From: Propionibacteriaceae bacterium
Lineage (GTDB): Bacteria > Actinomycetota > Actinomycetes > Propionibacteriales > Propionibacteriaceae
NCBI GenBank assembly: GCA_025923975.1
Contig: JAICEV010000006.1
Span: forward strand, 1 to 26,549
DNA length: 26,549 nt
Direction of reading: 5' to 3'
The position numbers and the translations under genes are program-made. Within the stretch, counting starts at the first letter, position 1; every line of letters starts with the position of its first letter. Positions 13,770-21,983 of this stretch are shown one piece after another. The notes below the pieces were generated by a model. That model made no database searches, had not been told where the DNA came from, and saw only the letters and a program-made list of their open reading frames with translations.

Positions 13770-15002
13770 ATGCATGAGTTGATGTTGCTGCAGAGGGAGG
13801 CGTTGCTGCAGCGCACCCGACTGCTCGGTCCGGCGTTTGTCGCAGCCGTTGCATACGTCGATCCCGGCAATGTGGCCACCAACACTCAGGCTGGCGCCGC
13901 CTTTGGGTATCTGCTGCTTTGGGTGCTCGTCGGGGCGACGTTGATGGCTGGCTTGGTGCAATACCTGTCGGCAAAGGTGGGCTGGCTGACGGGGGAGACG
14001 CTGCCGGCGTTGGTGGCTCGCCGCAATTCTCGGCTGCCGCGGATCTGCTATTGGATCCAGGCCGAACTAGTCGCGATGGCGACTGATCTGGCCGAGATTG
14101 TCGGAGGCGCGGTTGCGCTCAACCTGCTCTTTGGCGTGCCGCTGGTAACTGGAGCACTCATCACAACTGCCGTGTCCACCGGACTGCTGTTCCTGCAGAA
14201 CAGTCGCAGTCAGCGAACTTTCGAGCGTGTCATCACCGGCATGCTGGCCATCGTTACCATCGGTTTTCTCGCCGGCTTGGTCGCCTCACCACCAGACCCC
14301 AGGCAGGCCGTTGCCGGCCTGGTGCCGCGACTAGATGGCGCCGAAAGCGCCGTCCTCGCAGTCGGCATGTTGGGTGCAACAGTGATGCCGCACGCCATCT
14401 ACCTGCATTCCGCATTGATTCGCGACCGGCACGGACGGGCGGACCCGGATTGCGCCGCTCCCATGCTGCGGACCATCCGACTCGATGTCGGGCTGGCCAT
14501 GCTAGTTGCGGGCACTGTCAACGTCGGCATGCTGCTGCTGGCCGCGAGCACCCTGAGCGGGCTGAATGTGGACGGCCTGCAGGCAGCCCACAGCGCCATC
14601 GGAGCTGAGTTGGGGCCGATGATCGCCCTACTGTTTGCGTTGGCTTTGCTCGCGTCGGGCCTGGCCTCGACCTCGGTCGGCGGCTATGCGGGCTCGGTGA
14701 TCATGGACGGCCTGCTCCGGCGCCGGATCCCGATCATCTGGCGCCGGGTGCTGACCGCTGTCCCGGCCTTGATCTTGCTCGGCCTCGGACTGGAGCCAAC
14801 TCGGTTGCTGATCTTGTCTCAGGTGATCTTGTCGTTTGGGATTCCGTTTGCGCTGGTCCCATTGGTACGAATTGCATCGGATCCTAAGCTGATGCACCTG
14901 GTGCCGACCAAGCGAGGCACGATTGGCGTCGCCTGGTTGGTGATCGGCGTGGTCTCATTGCTGAATGTGATCTTGATTGTGCTCACCGTGGCGGGAACGT
15001 AG
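13770..15002 (+). CDS. mntH: Nramp-family divalent metal (Mn/Fe) transporter, MntH type
   Basis: This 410-aa polytopic membrane protein (about 11 hydrophobic segments) has the Nramp hallmark DPGN (31-34) in the first helix. It has AxxM plus His (Ala203, Met206, His208, in GATVMPHAIYLHS) in the sixth. These residues bind the metal ion in structurally studied homologues. It imports Mn2+ (and possibly Fe2+) with protons. The ATG at 13770 follows CAGG, a weak ribosome site; a second ATG at 13782 is possible. No clear DtxR/MntR operator was recognised upstream. The last 48 bp overlap the 3' end of the convergent exported-protein gene. Confidence 0.92.
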   Translation: MHELMLLQREALLQRTRLLGPAFVAAVAYVDPGNVATNTQAGAAFGYLLLWVLVGATLMAGLVQYLSAKVGWLTGETLPALVARRNSRLPRICYWIQAELVAMATDLAEIVGGAVALNLLFGVPLVTGALITTAVSTGLLFLQNSRSQRTFERVITGMLAIVTIGFLAGLVASPPDPRQAVAGLVPRLDGAESAVLAVGMLGATVMPHAIYLHSALIRDRHGRADPDCAAPMLRTIRLDVGLAMLVAGTVNVGMLLLAASTLSGLNVDGLQAAHSAIGAELGPMIALLFALALLASGLASTSVGGYAGSVIMDGLLRRRIPIIWRRVLTAVPALILLGLGLEPTRLLILSQVILSFGIPFALVPLVRIASDPKLMHLVPTKRGTIGVAWLVIGVVSLLNVILIVLTVAGT

Positions 15003-15518
15003 CGGCTGGCGTTCGTTGTTGCGTACGATCACTCGGCGAGCGTTGAGAGTCGAGTTGTCCTTCGTGGCGACGACCAGGACCCGGTCTGAGGAATCGATGT
15101 CTGACAGCTTTGCTTTGTCCCCGTTTTCACGCACCCTGGTGTCGCCGCTCAGCGCATACGTTTCGACGAAGCCGTCGTTGCTCTTCACGGTGAGCGATGT
15201 CTGACTGACCTTCTGAACGCCGCCGCGCTGGAAGCCGATCACCCGATGCTTTTCGCCAGCAAGGGTGACTTCACCATGCAGCGACCGAGCAATGAACCGC
15301 AGCTGTCGGCGAACCAGAGGCTTGCGGAAGTCGTTCGGAGCACGCCTCCCGCTGGCCTCGGCTGCAGGTGTCTCGGTGGGGCTGCTCGTGGTTGTCGTGG
15401 TCGGATCTGATGTCGGCTCGTCTGTCGGCGTGTCCGCGTACGCGAGTCCCGCGCCAATGCCTCCAGCCAGAGCAACGGTGCCAACTCCGGCAACGATGAT
15501 CTTCGTTACATCTTTCAT
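14955..15518 (-). CDS. Exported DUF5666-like protein
   Basis: The 187-aa product has a signal peptide (hydrophobic residues 7-25, likely cleavage after AYA at 28). A Thr/Ser/Pro/Asp-rich spacer follows (29-56). The domain at about 80-168 has the pattern SLTVKSNDGFVETYALSGDTRV...LSDIDSSDRVLVVATKDNSTLNARRVIV, which fits the DUF5666-type beta fold of unknown function. The frame is open to 15620, but the ATG at 15518 has AAGGGAG upstream and starts the signal peptide. The 3' end runs 48 bp into the convergent mntH gene; the overlapped codons encode the His/Gln-rich tail. Confidence 0.75.
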   Translation of the reverse strand: MKDVTKIIVAGVGTVALAGGIGAGLAYADTPTDEPTSDPTTTTTSSPTETPAAEASGRRAPNDFRKPLVRRQLRFIARSLHGEVTLAGEKHRVIGFQRGGVQKVSQTSLTVKSNDGFVETYALSGDTRVRENGDKAKLSDIDSSDRVLVVATKDNSTLNARRVIVRNNERQPLRSRHGEHNQDHIQQ

Positions 15519-15610
15519 GCGTGCTCCCTTCTCGGCGCTCTGGTTGCGCATCGCGCTCCGATGCCCAGTTTTGGGCACCAGTGGCACCAACCCACGCTGA
15601 CGAGGACCGT

Positions 15611-15629
15611 CCTTCAGCAAGCCTTCAGC
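15611..15629. repeat. Pair of 8-bp direct repeats, 11-bp period, upstream of the exported protein gene
   Basis: CCTTCAGC occurs at 15611-15618 and again at 15622-15629 (GCTGAAGG on the gene's strand), about 95 bp before the ATG at 15518. Two direct repeats one helical turn apart are the usual layout for OmpR/PhoP-type response-regulator sites. Which regulator might bind is unknown. Confidence 0.35.
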
Positions 15630-15654
15630 TAGACGTTTTGCGGCGTGCGATCCG

Positions 15655-16290
15655 TCAGCTGTTGCGAGAGATTCCCCAGAGTCCCGGCCACCAAATCCCG
15701 AGTTCGTTCAGCATGGTGCGGAGGAGCGGCAGGCTCAGGCCGACAACATTGTGGTGATCACCTTCGATTCCGGTGATGAACGGGCCGCCGAGGCCGTCAA
15801 CGGTGAATCCGCCGGCTACGTGGAGGGGTTCTGTTGTGGCCACATAAGCTGCGATCTCCTCATCCGTGAGCTCCGCGAAGTGCACCAGAGTGGACGCGAC
15901 TGCGGTGCGGGCGATGGTTGCTTTGCCTTGATGAAGCGTCACGTGGTGACCGGTGTGCAGCAGCCCGAAGCGCCCGCTCATCCGTTGCCAGCGTTCCGCA
16001 GCCTCGGCCGGTGTGCCGGGCTTCCCGTAGCCCATGCCGTCAAGTTCGAGCATCGAGTCGCACCCAACCACTACCGTGGTTTCCGGTCCATGATCAATCC
16101 GAGCGCTGACCGCCTCCGCTTTGAGTTGGGCAAGCCGTGCGGTCAGCTCCCGCACACCGTCAACTGCTTCGGAGTCTTCATCCACCCCCGAGACGATGAC
16201 CTCCGGATCCAGTCCGGCGCCGCGCAAGGTCCGGAGCCGGGCATCAGAGGCCGATGCCAGCACCAGCCGGATCTGGGATACCACCCCCAC
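15655..16290 (-). CDS. maf: Maf-family nucleotide pyrophosphatase
   Basis: The 211-aa product resembles M. tuberculosis Maf (Rv3282). It has LVLASASDARLRTLRGAG at the N terminus, VVGCDSMLELDG, GKPGTPAEAAERWQRMSGR, TGHHV, and AGGFTVDGLGGPFITGIEGDHHNVVGLSLPLL at the C terminus. Maf proteins hydrolyse modified or canonical nucleoside triphosphates to monophosphates and have been linked to septum control. The usual SxSPRR entry motif reads SASDAR, keeping the Arg but losing the Pro. The GTG start directly abuts the stop of the upstream DUF885 gene; an in-frame GTG 6 bp further in is an alternative. In mycobacteria maf also follows accD5-accE5. Confidence 0.9.
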   Translation of the reverse strand: MGVVSQIRLVLASASDARLRTLRGAGLDPEVIVSGVDEDSEAVDGVRELTARLAQLKAEAVSARIDHGPETTVVVGCDSMLELDGMGYGKPGTPAEAAERWQRMSGRFGLLHTGHHVTLHQGKATIARTAVASTLVHFAELTDEEIAAYVATTEPLHVAGGFTVDGLGGPFITGIEGDHHNVVGLSLPLLRTMLNELGIWWPGLWGISRNS

Positions 16291-18012
16291 TCAGATCCGA
16301 GCGAGTGCAGCGCGGAGCGGATCAAGTCCCAGCGGCCCAAGGTTCAAGGCGTCGGAATGGAACTTGCTCAAATCAAAGGTGTCGCCTCTTCGTTTGCGCG
16401 CCTCTTCACGAGCCTCCAGCCAGATCCGCTCACCGATCTTGTAGGCCGGCGCCTGCCCCGGCCAGCCAAGATAGCGATTGAGTTCGAAGCGCAGTGTCGG
16501 CTCGTCGCCCGAACAGTTGGCCGTCATGAACTCAAACCCGGCGGCCGGAGTCCAGCGTTCGCCGGGTCGGAAGTGCCACGCATTGCTCTTGGGGATCTGC
16601 AATTGCAGGTGCATGCCGATGTCGATGATCACCCGAATGGTGCGGAACGCCTGGGCATCCAACATGCCCATCCGGTCGCCCGGTTCTAGGTAGCCGAGGT
16701 CGTCCATCAGTCGCTCGGCGTAAAGCGCCCAGCCCTCACCATGGCCTGAGCAGAAGAAGAGCTTCCGCTGCCATCGATTCAGTAGCTCTGACCGGTACGC
16801 GTTCTGCGCGATCTGCAGATGATGGCCTGGCACACCCTCGTGGTAGACGGTGGTGACTTCCTTCCAGGTGGAGAAGGTGTCGATGCCCTCCGGTACGGCC
16901 CACCACATCTGCCCAGGCCGAGAGAAGTCCTCGGCCGGGTCGGTGTAGTAGATGGAGCCGTCGTGGGTCGGAGCGATACAGCACTCGATTTTCTTGATCG
17001 GGTCCGGGATGTCGAAGTGCTTGCCGGCGAGATTGGCAACAGCTCCGTCCGCGAGATCCTGCATCCATGAACGGAACGCCTCGGCGCCCTCGATCCGGCG
17101 TCCCGGGTCGGAGTCGAGTGCCGCGTACGCGGCCTTGATATCTGGCTCACCCACAAGTTCTTGTGCGATGGCGCGTTGCACCTCTTGGATTCGGTGCAAC
17201 TCTTCGAATCCCCACAGATAGGCCTCTTCAAGGTCGATCACCGCCCCGAGGAAATAGCGGGAGTCGAGTGCATACCGCTCCTCGCCGACGGCGTCGAGAC
17301 TCGGCGCCAGAGGTGCCAGCGAGGTCCCGAGCCAGTCAGCGAACTCTGAGAACGCCTGCCGTGCCTCATCAGCCGCCACGTTGAGGTCAGATTGCAGTGC
17401 CGCATTTTCTGGCGCTCGGGCGACCAACCCCGCAAAGAAGTCGTCATCGCCGGTCTCGCCTGTCCAGGACCGGATCTGCTCGATGGTCGCGTTGATCTGT
17501 CGGATGGCAGAGATGTTTCCCTCGCGAGCCTCGGCGCTCAGTGTCTCGCGGACCTGACCGAGCGGACGATGGACCGACCTGAGTCTGGCGGCAATGTTGC
17601 GCCAGGCATCTTCTGAGTCGGTCGGCATCAAGTCGAAAATGGCCCGAATTTCCTGTGCCTGGCCGCCGATCACACTGATCCGTGAGGCAGTGATGTGGGC
17701 GTCGTACAGCTCGACGTCCATGCCGAGCCGCTCCAGCATCGCTTCCTTTGCCGTGTTCTCCCGTTCATCGCATGGTGCCGCTCCATGTAGTGCGGCGATC
17801 GTACGGCGGATGTGAGAGATGCGGTCGGCCAGGCCAGTGGGGGAATAGTCGCTCCACGAATCGTCGTGGTCGGGAATTCCTAGATACGTTGCTGTCTCGG
17901 GATAAAGCGCAACACACTCATCGACGTAACGATCCGCGATGAGGTCGACCTCCCGGACGCTCGGCTGGGCAGGCTGGCCCGGATCCGGCTGAGTCCCTGA
18001 GCGCCCCGACAT
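16291..18012 (-). CDS. DUF885 family protein (putative metallopeptidase)
   Basis: The 573-aa product is a full-length DUF885 protein. Its diagnostic motif is HEGVPGHHLQ (391-400), an HExxH-like zinc motif with inserted residues, followed by CSGHGEGWALYAERLMDDLGY, which contributes further His and Glu residues. It ends with the family's PGQAPAYKIGERIWLEAREEA stretch. There is no signal peptide, so it is probably cytoplasmic. A peptidase role is inferred from the motif; the substrate is unknown. The ATG at 18012 is preceded by TACGCT at 7 nt, suggesting a leaderless transcript separate from the accD-accE genes upstream. Its stop abuts the maf start. Confidence 0.88.
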   Translation of the reverse strand: MSGRSGTQPDPGQPAQPSVREVDLIADRYVDECVALYPETATYLGIPDHDDSWSDYSPTGLADRISHIRRTIAALHGAAPCDERENTAKEAMLERLGMDVELYDAHITASRISVIGGQAQEIRAIFDLMPTDSEDAWRNIAARLRSVHRPLGQVRETLSAEAREGNISAIRQINATIEQIRSWTGETGDDDFFAGLVARAPENAALQSDLNVAADEARQAFSEFADWLGTSLAPLAPSLDAVGEERYALDSRYFLGAVIDLEEAYLWGFEELHRIQEVQRAIAQELVGEPDIKAAYAALDSDPGRRIEGAEAFRSWMQDLADGAVANLAGKHFDIPDPIKKIECCIAPTHDGSIYYTDPAEDFSRPGQMWWAVPEGIDTFSTWKEVTTVYHEGVPGHHLQIAQNAYRSELLNRWQRKLFFCSGHGEGWALYAERLMDDLGYLEPGDRMGMLDAQAFRTIRVIIDIGMHLQLQIPKSNAWHFRPGERWTPAAGFEFMTANCSGDEPTLRFELNRYLGWPGQAPAYKIGERIWLEAREEARKRRGDTFDLSKFHSDALNLGPLGLDPLRAALARI

Positions 18013-18019
18013 GGGGGAC

Positions 18020-18025
18020 AGCGTA
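18020..18025 (-). promoter_or_regulatory. -10 box for the DUF885 gene (leaderless)
   Basis: On the minus strand TACGCT fits TANNNT and ends 7 nt before the ATG at 18012. The sequence between is GTCCCCC, with no ribosome site. Confidence 0.45.
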
Positions 18026-18063
18026 AAGGGGTGCTGAACTGTCGGTGCCAGGGACCACTGACT

Positions 18064-18654
18064 TCAGCGACGTCCGGCCCCTAGAAGGCCACCCAGCATG
18101 TCGAGTATGGGATCGCCCGACGATTGCGCAGCGCGACCACCGGCTGGGCCACCTCCGAGCATCGAGCTGAGTAGATCATTCAGTGGATTACTTGACCCGG
18201 TCGCACCACCCCCAAGGATGGAGTCGAGCGGGTTCTGACTGCCCCCTTGCCGCTGACCGGTGATGCGCTTGGTCAGGTATGCCAGCACGATAGGTGCCAG
18301 AATCGGCAACAGGCGCCGGATCAGTCCGCCGGCTTGGCCGCCGAGATTGCCGCCAAGAGTCTGCGCCACTTGATCTTGATTAGGGCCGAAGATGTTGCCG
18401 ACGATCTTCTCACCGTCATTGGCGTCAATCTGGTCAAGATTGACTCCGCCGTCGATCAGGTCGCTGGGATGATCGCCGAGCGCTCCAGCCAACGACATTG
18501 CTCCGGCCGGATCCTCGGCGTTGGCCTGCAGTCCGCCAAGAAGCGCGGGGATCGCTTGACGTGTCGCTTGTTCGGCGGTGGCCTCGTCAACCCCAAGCTG
18601 GGCAGCGAGCTGGTCCATCGGAATGTCAGCCAGGATGTCGTCTATGGCACTCAT
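18064..18654 (-). CDS. DUF937 domain protein
   Basis: The 196-aa product matches DUF937: an N-terminal MDQLAAQLGVDEATAEQATRQAIPALLGGLQANAEDP region, then DANDGEKIVGNIFG and a hydrophobic LLPILAPIVLAYLTKR stretch. The C terminus is Gly/Ser-rich and low in complexity, with repeated LGGG units. DUF937 proteins have no settled function. GAAAGG lies about 8 nt before the ATG. It sits between accE and the DUF885 gene on the same strand, 91 bp after accE. Confidence 0.85.
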   Translation of the reverse strand: MSAIDDILADIPMDQLAAQLGVDEATAEQATRQAIPALLGGLQANAEDPAGAMSLAGALGDHPSDLIDGGVNLDQIDANDGEKIVGNIFGPNQDQVAQTLGGNLGGQAGGLIRRLLPILAPIVLAYLTKRITGQRQGGSQNPLDSILGGGATGSSNPLNDLLSSMLGGGPAGGRAAQSSGDPILDMLGGLLGAGRR

Positions 18655-18745
18655 CGTTGAGCCTTTCTGCCAGCCGCCAAGAGGGCAGCGCCCGAATCAA
18701 TACACGAGACTGCCAGCGACACTAGTACTGATCAGAGTGCAGCGA

Positions 18746-18970
18746 CTACTGCGGGCGGCCAGACATCCGCCAGGCACTGGGGCCAGGTTGGATCGGACTG
18801 CGCACCGATCGCCAGTACGCTGACCAGCCTGACTGTGCTGGCGACGCCTCCTCTTGACGCCGTCGAGCGATCAATGTGCTGAGTACAGTCCTTACGGCCT
18901 CAAGCTCATCCTCCGTCGGTGAGCCTTTGACCACTAGGAACTGCGGCTTCTCATCGCCGGTACTGCTCAT
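18746..18970 (-). CDS. accE: Acyl-CoA carboxylase epsilon subunit AccE
   Basis: The 74-aa product has the short epsilon-subunit layout: an N-terminal FLVVKGSPTEDELEAVRTVLSTLIARR strand-helix segment, then a Trp-rich tail (Trp49, Trp53) ending in PGPSAWRMSG with Trp67. It shares 4 bp with the stop of the carboxylase beta gene, as accE5 does beside accD5 in mycobacteria. Epsilon subunits help the alpha and beta subunits of propionyl/acyl-CoA carboxylase assemble and raise activity. Such small genes are often missed in annotation; the motif and coupling make this one secure. Confidence 0.92.
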   Translation of the reverse strand: MSSTGDEKPQFLVVKGSPTEDELEAVRTVLSTLIARRRQEEASPAQSGWSAYWRSVRSPIQPGPSAWRMSGRPQ

Positions 18971-20553
18971 AGCGGGATGTTGCCGTGCTTCTTCGGCGGC
19001 AGCGTCTGGCGCTTTGTTCGCAGCAGCCGCAGGACCCGGGTGATCTCTCCGCGTGTCTCGTGCGGTCTGATCACGGCATCGACGTAACCACGTTCGGCGG
19101 CAAGGTATGGATTCGCCAATTCGTCCTCGTACTCGGTTACCAGCCGGGTGCGCATCGTCTCAGGATCATCGCTTGCTGCAAGTTCCTTGCGATACAAGAT
19201 GTTCACCGCTCCTTGTGCTCCCATGACTGCGATCTGTGCAGTCGGCCATGCCAGGTTGAAATCTGCGCCGAGATGCTTCGATCCCATGACGTCGTAAGCG
19301 CCACCGTAGGCCTTACGAGTGATCACGGTGACCAATGGCACCGTCGCCTCCGCATAAGCGTAGATCAACTTCGCGCCGCGCCGAATAATGCCGTTCCATT
19401 CTTGATCGGTACCCGGAAGGAAACCCGGCACGTCGACAAAAGTGATCACTGGAATGTTGAAGGCGTCGCAGGTCCGGACAAAACGCGCGGCTTTCTCTGA
19501 CGCATCGATGTCCAGACACCCGGCGAAGTGGAGCGGCTGATTGGCCACTACGCCGATGCTGCGCCCGTCAATCCGGCCAAAGCCGACCACCACATTGGGA
19601 GCGAAGAGCTCCTGCACTTCGAAGAAGTCGGCATCGTCGAGCACCCGCGAGATGACCTCGCGCATGTCGTAGGGCTGGTTAGGGGAGTCGGGGATCAGGG
19701 TGTCAAGATCACGATCACCATCATTTGGCTCGATTGCGTTTTCGATGTTGAAGATCGGCGGGTCCTCGAGGTTGTTCTGCGGCAGAAAACCGATCAGCGT
19801 CCGTACGAATGAGATCGCGTCTTCCTCATCTGCGGCGAGATAATGGGCGTTTCCGGACTTGGTGTTGTGCGTGCGTCCGCCGCCCAGCTCTTCCATCGAC
19901 ACGTCCTCGCCGGTCACAGTCTTGATCACATCAGGACCGGTGATAAACATCTGCGAGGTCTGGTCGACCATGATTACGAAGTCAGTGAGTGCTGGAGAGT
20001 AGACATGGCCCCCAGCAGCCGCACCCATGATCAACGAGATCTGCGGTATCACACCAGAGGCATGAGTGTTGCGGCGGAAGATCTCACCGTAGAGGCCGAG
20101 CGAGACAACGCCCTCTTGGATACGGGCGCCGCCTCCCTCGTTGAGCCCGATGATCGGACAACCAGTCTTCAGCGCGAAGTCAATGATCTTGACTATCTTC
20201 TCGCCGTACACCTGGCCCAAGCTGCCGCCGAAAACGGTCACGTCCTGGCTGAACACGCAGACCGGCCGTCCGTCGATCGTGCCGAAGCCGGTGAGGACAC
20301 CGTCTCCGTAGGGTCGGCGTTTCTCCATACCGAAAGAGGTTGAGCGGTGCCGGGCGAACTCGTCCAACTCGGTAAACGAGTCGGGATCCAGCAACATCAT
20401 GACCCGTTCCCGGGCTGTCTTCTTACCCTTGGCGTGCTGTTTCTCGACTGCATCCGCCGATCCGGCATGAACCGCCTCCTCCATCCGGCGGTCCAGGTCG
20501 GCCAGCTTTCCGGCGGTGGTGCGTATGTCCTGAGCTGGAATCGTGCGATCCAT
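18967..20553 (-). CDS. accD5: Propionyl-CoA carboxylase beta subunit (AccD5/PccB-like)
   Basis: The 528-aa carboxyltransferase is very close to actinobacterial AccD5/PccB. It has TAGKLADLDRRMEEAVHAG, HAKGKKTARERV, GGGARIQEGVVSLGLYGEIF, IMGAAAGGHVYSPALTDFVIMVDQTSQMFITGPDVIKTVTGE, DVPGFLPGTDQEWNGIIRRGAK and the terminal PPKKHGNIPL. Asp421 in GGAYDVMGSK is the position where Asp goes with propionyl-CoA preference in Streptomyces PccB (Asp422). It would make methylmalonyl-CoA with AccA3 and AccE. I prefer the ATG at 20553, with TAGAGT 8 nt upstream; an ATG at 20592 adds 13 residues of atypical sequence. It is divergent from birA. Confidence 0.95.
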   Translation of the reverse strand: MDRTIPAQDIRTTAGKLADLDRRMEEAVHAGSADAVEKQHAKGKKTARERVMMLLDPDSFTELDEFARHRSTSFGMEKRRPYGDGVLTGFGTIDGRPVCVFSQDVTVFGGSLGQVYGEKIVKIIDFALKTGCPIIGLNEGGGARIQEGVVSLGLYGEIFRRNTHASGVIPQISLIMGAAAGGHVYSPALTDFVIMVDQTSQMFITGPDVIKTVTGEDVSMEELGGGRTHNTKSGNAHYLAADEEDAISFVRTLIGFLPQNNLEDPPIFNIENAIEPNDGDRDLDTLIPDSPNQPYDMREVISRVLDDADFFEVQELFAPNVVVGFGRIDGRSIGVVANQPLHFAGCLDIDASEKAARFVRTCDAFNIPVITFVDVPGFLPGTDQEWNGIIRRGAKLIYAYAEATVPLVTVITRKAYGGAYDVMGSKHLGADFNLAWPTAQIAVMGAQGAVNILYRKELAASDDPETMRTRLVTEYEDELANPYLAAERGYVDAVIRPHETRGEITRVLRLLRTKRQTLPPKKHGNIPL

Positions 20554-20561
20554 GACTGGTG

Positions 20562-20567
20562 ACTCTA
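20562..20567 (-). promoter_or_regulatory. -10 box for accD5-accE (leaderless)
   Basis: On the minus strand TAGAGT fits TANNNT and ends 8 nt before the ATG at 20553. It supports that start over 20592, which lies upstream of this box. No clear -35. Confidence 0.42.
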
Positions 20568-20612
20568 ACCAGTTACCAAGCCTCTCGTGCATGACGACCG
20601 AACGCCAACAGC

Positions 20613-20618
20613 TAGGGT
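20613..20618 (+). promoter_or_regulatory. -10 box for birA (leaderless)
   Basis: TAGGGT fits TANNNT and ends 6 nt before the birA ATG at 20625; no ribosome site is present. It lies about 45 bp from the -10 box of accD5, so the two promoters diverge back to back. Confidence 0.45.
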
Positions 20619-20624
20619 CCCGGT

Positions 20625-21440
20625 ATGCCGACCGATGACGTGATCGACCTTGCGGAACTCCGGCAAGAGCTCATAAGGCCGGGTGGTCTGTGGCAGAAGG
20701 TCGATCTGGTGGCAGAGGCCGGCTCCACCAACGCCGATCTGGCCGTGAGGGCTCGCGAAGGGGAAGTGCCGGGCACCGTGCTGATCACCGACTATCAGTC
20801 GGCCGGTCGCGGCAGGCAGGGCCGTACCTGGACCGCTCCACCGGGATCCGGCATCGCAATGTCGATCCTGGTGCGACCGAACGGCATCGATCCGAGTCGC
20901 TGGACTTGGTTGTCGTTGCTAGCCGGTCTGGCGGTTGCCGATGGCGTGCGGCGTGCGGCCGAGCTGCCCGCCGTGCTTAAGTGGCCCAACGATGTCCTGC
21001 TTCACACCCGCAAGTTCTGCGGCATTCTCTCTGAACGTGTCGACACATCCGAGGGTCCGGCGTGCGTGGTGGGTATCGGAATCAATGTCAGTCTGGCCGA
21101 GAAACAACTGCCGGTGCCGAGTGCCACGTCGCTTGCGATCGCTGCGCGAGAGCTCGGAGGCGTGCCGCCATCTCGTACCGCGGTCATCGCCACCGTGCTG
21201 GCCGCATTTGAACTTCTGTATGGCCGGTGGGAGGCCCAGGAAGGCCGGGACGCGTCGCTAGCCGCCTCTTACATCGAGCGTTGCGACACAATCGGACGTC
21301 AGGTGCGGGTGCTACTGAGCGCGCAGCGGAGTGTGGAAGGCATCGCCGACCGCATCGACGAGGACGGCCGGCTCGTCGTCCGAACCAATTCGGGATCGGC
21401 CGTCTACGGTGCTGGGGACGTCGTTCATCTCCAGTCGTAG
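20625..21440 (+). CDS. birA: Biotin-protein ligase BirA (no DNA-binding domain)
   Basis: The 271-aa product has the catalytic domain of biotin ligases: STN (34-36), the biotinyl-AMP loop GRGRQGR (61-67), KWPND (119-123) and GIGINV, plus a C-terminal SH3-like domain (about 225-271). There is no N-terminal helix-turn-helix, so it is a monofunctional ligase that cannot repress biotin genes as the E. coli protein does. Its expected target is Lys552 of AccA3. It is divergent from the carboxylase beta gene, as in mycobacteria, and heads a co-directional gene group running to purE. Confidence 0.95.
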   Translation: MPTDDVIDLAELRQELIRPGGLWQKVDLVAEAGSTNADLAVRAREGEVPGTVLITDYQSAGRGRQGRTWTAPPGSGIAMSILVRPNGIDPSRWTWLSLLAGLAVADGVRRAAELPAVLKWPNDVLLHTRKFCGILSERVDTSEGPACVVGIGINVSLAEKQLPVPSATSLAIAARELGGVPPSRTAVIATVLAAFELLYGRWEAQEGRDASLAASYIERCDTIGRQVRVLLSAQRSVEGIADRIDEDGRLVVRTNSGSAVYGAGDVVHLQS

Positions 21441-21458
21441 GTGGGTGCGTGTGTCAGC

Positions 21459-21983
21459 ATGGAGGGCGTGCCTCTCCCGGCGAAACTGCTTAGTGCCGAC
21501 GAGCATGTGGTCATTCATACTCGGACACATGTCAAGGCGATGATTCTGCCCACACTGGCCTTCGTACTGATCGCTGCCGCGGTCGGCGCCGGAGCCGCCT
21601 TGATTCCGCGCGAGGCTCGACCCATCGGACAGCTCGCAATCGCCTTACTCGGCGTGGTGCTGGCCATCTGGTTAGTACTACTACCCTTCCTGCGCTGGCG
21701 GACGACCACGTACACGATTACCAACCGCCGGCTCATCACACGCAGCGGCATTCTCAACAAGGTGGGCAAGGATTTGCCGCTGAACCGGATCAATGAAGTG
21801 TCCTACGAGCGCAGCTTGCTGGATCGGATGCTCGGTTGTGGCTCGCTAATCGTTCAGACGGCTGCCGAGGACGGCACGATCGTGCTGCGGGATGTGCCCG
21901 ATGTTGAGCACGTGAGTCGAGAGATCACCCAGCTGTTGTTCGGTCCGCACGGCACGCAGAACCCGCCAGTTCCTCGCTCATGA
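21459..21983 (+). CDS. PH-domain (bPH2/YdbT-like) membrane protein, Rv3278c-like
   Basis: The product (174 aa from the ATG at 21459) has LLSADEHVVIHTRTHVKAMILP at the start. Two membrane segments follow, then a bacterial PH domain: WRTTTYTITNRRLITRSGILNKVGKDLPLNRINEVSYERSLLDRMLGCGSLIVQTAAEDG. M. tuberculosis Rv3278c has the same layout and genomic place, next to birA. Function is unknown. The frame extends to a GTG directly after the birA stop (21441), and a GTG at 21468 is also possible; none has a well-spaced ribosome site. Its stop overlaps the enoyl-CoA hydratase start by 4 bp. Confidence 0.87.
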   Translation: MEGVPLPAKLLSADEHVVIHTRTHVKAMILPTLAFVLIAAAVGAGAALIPREARPIGQLAIALLGVVLAIWLVLLPFLRWRTTTYTITNRRLITRSGILNKVGKDLPLNRINEVSYERSLLDRMLGCGSLIVQTAAEDGTIVLRDVPDVEHVSREITQLLFGPHGTQNPPVPRS

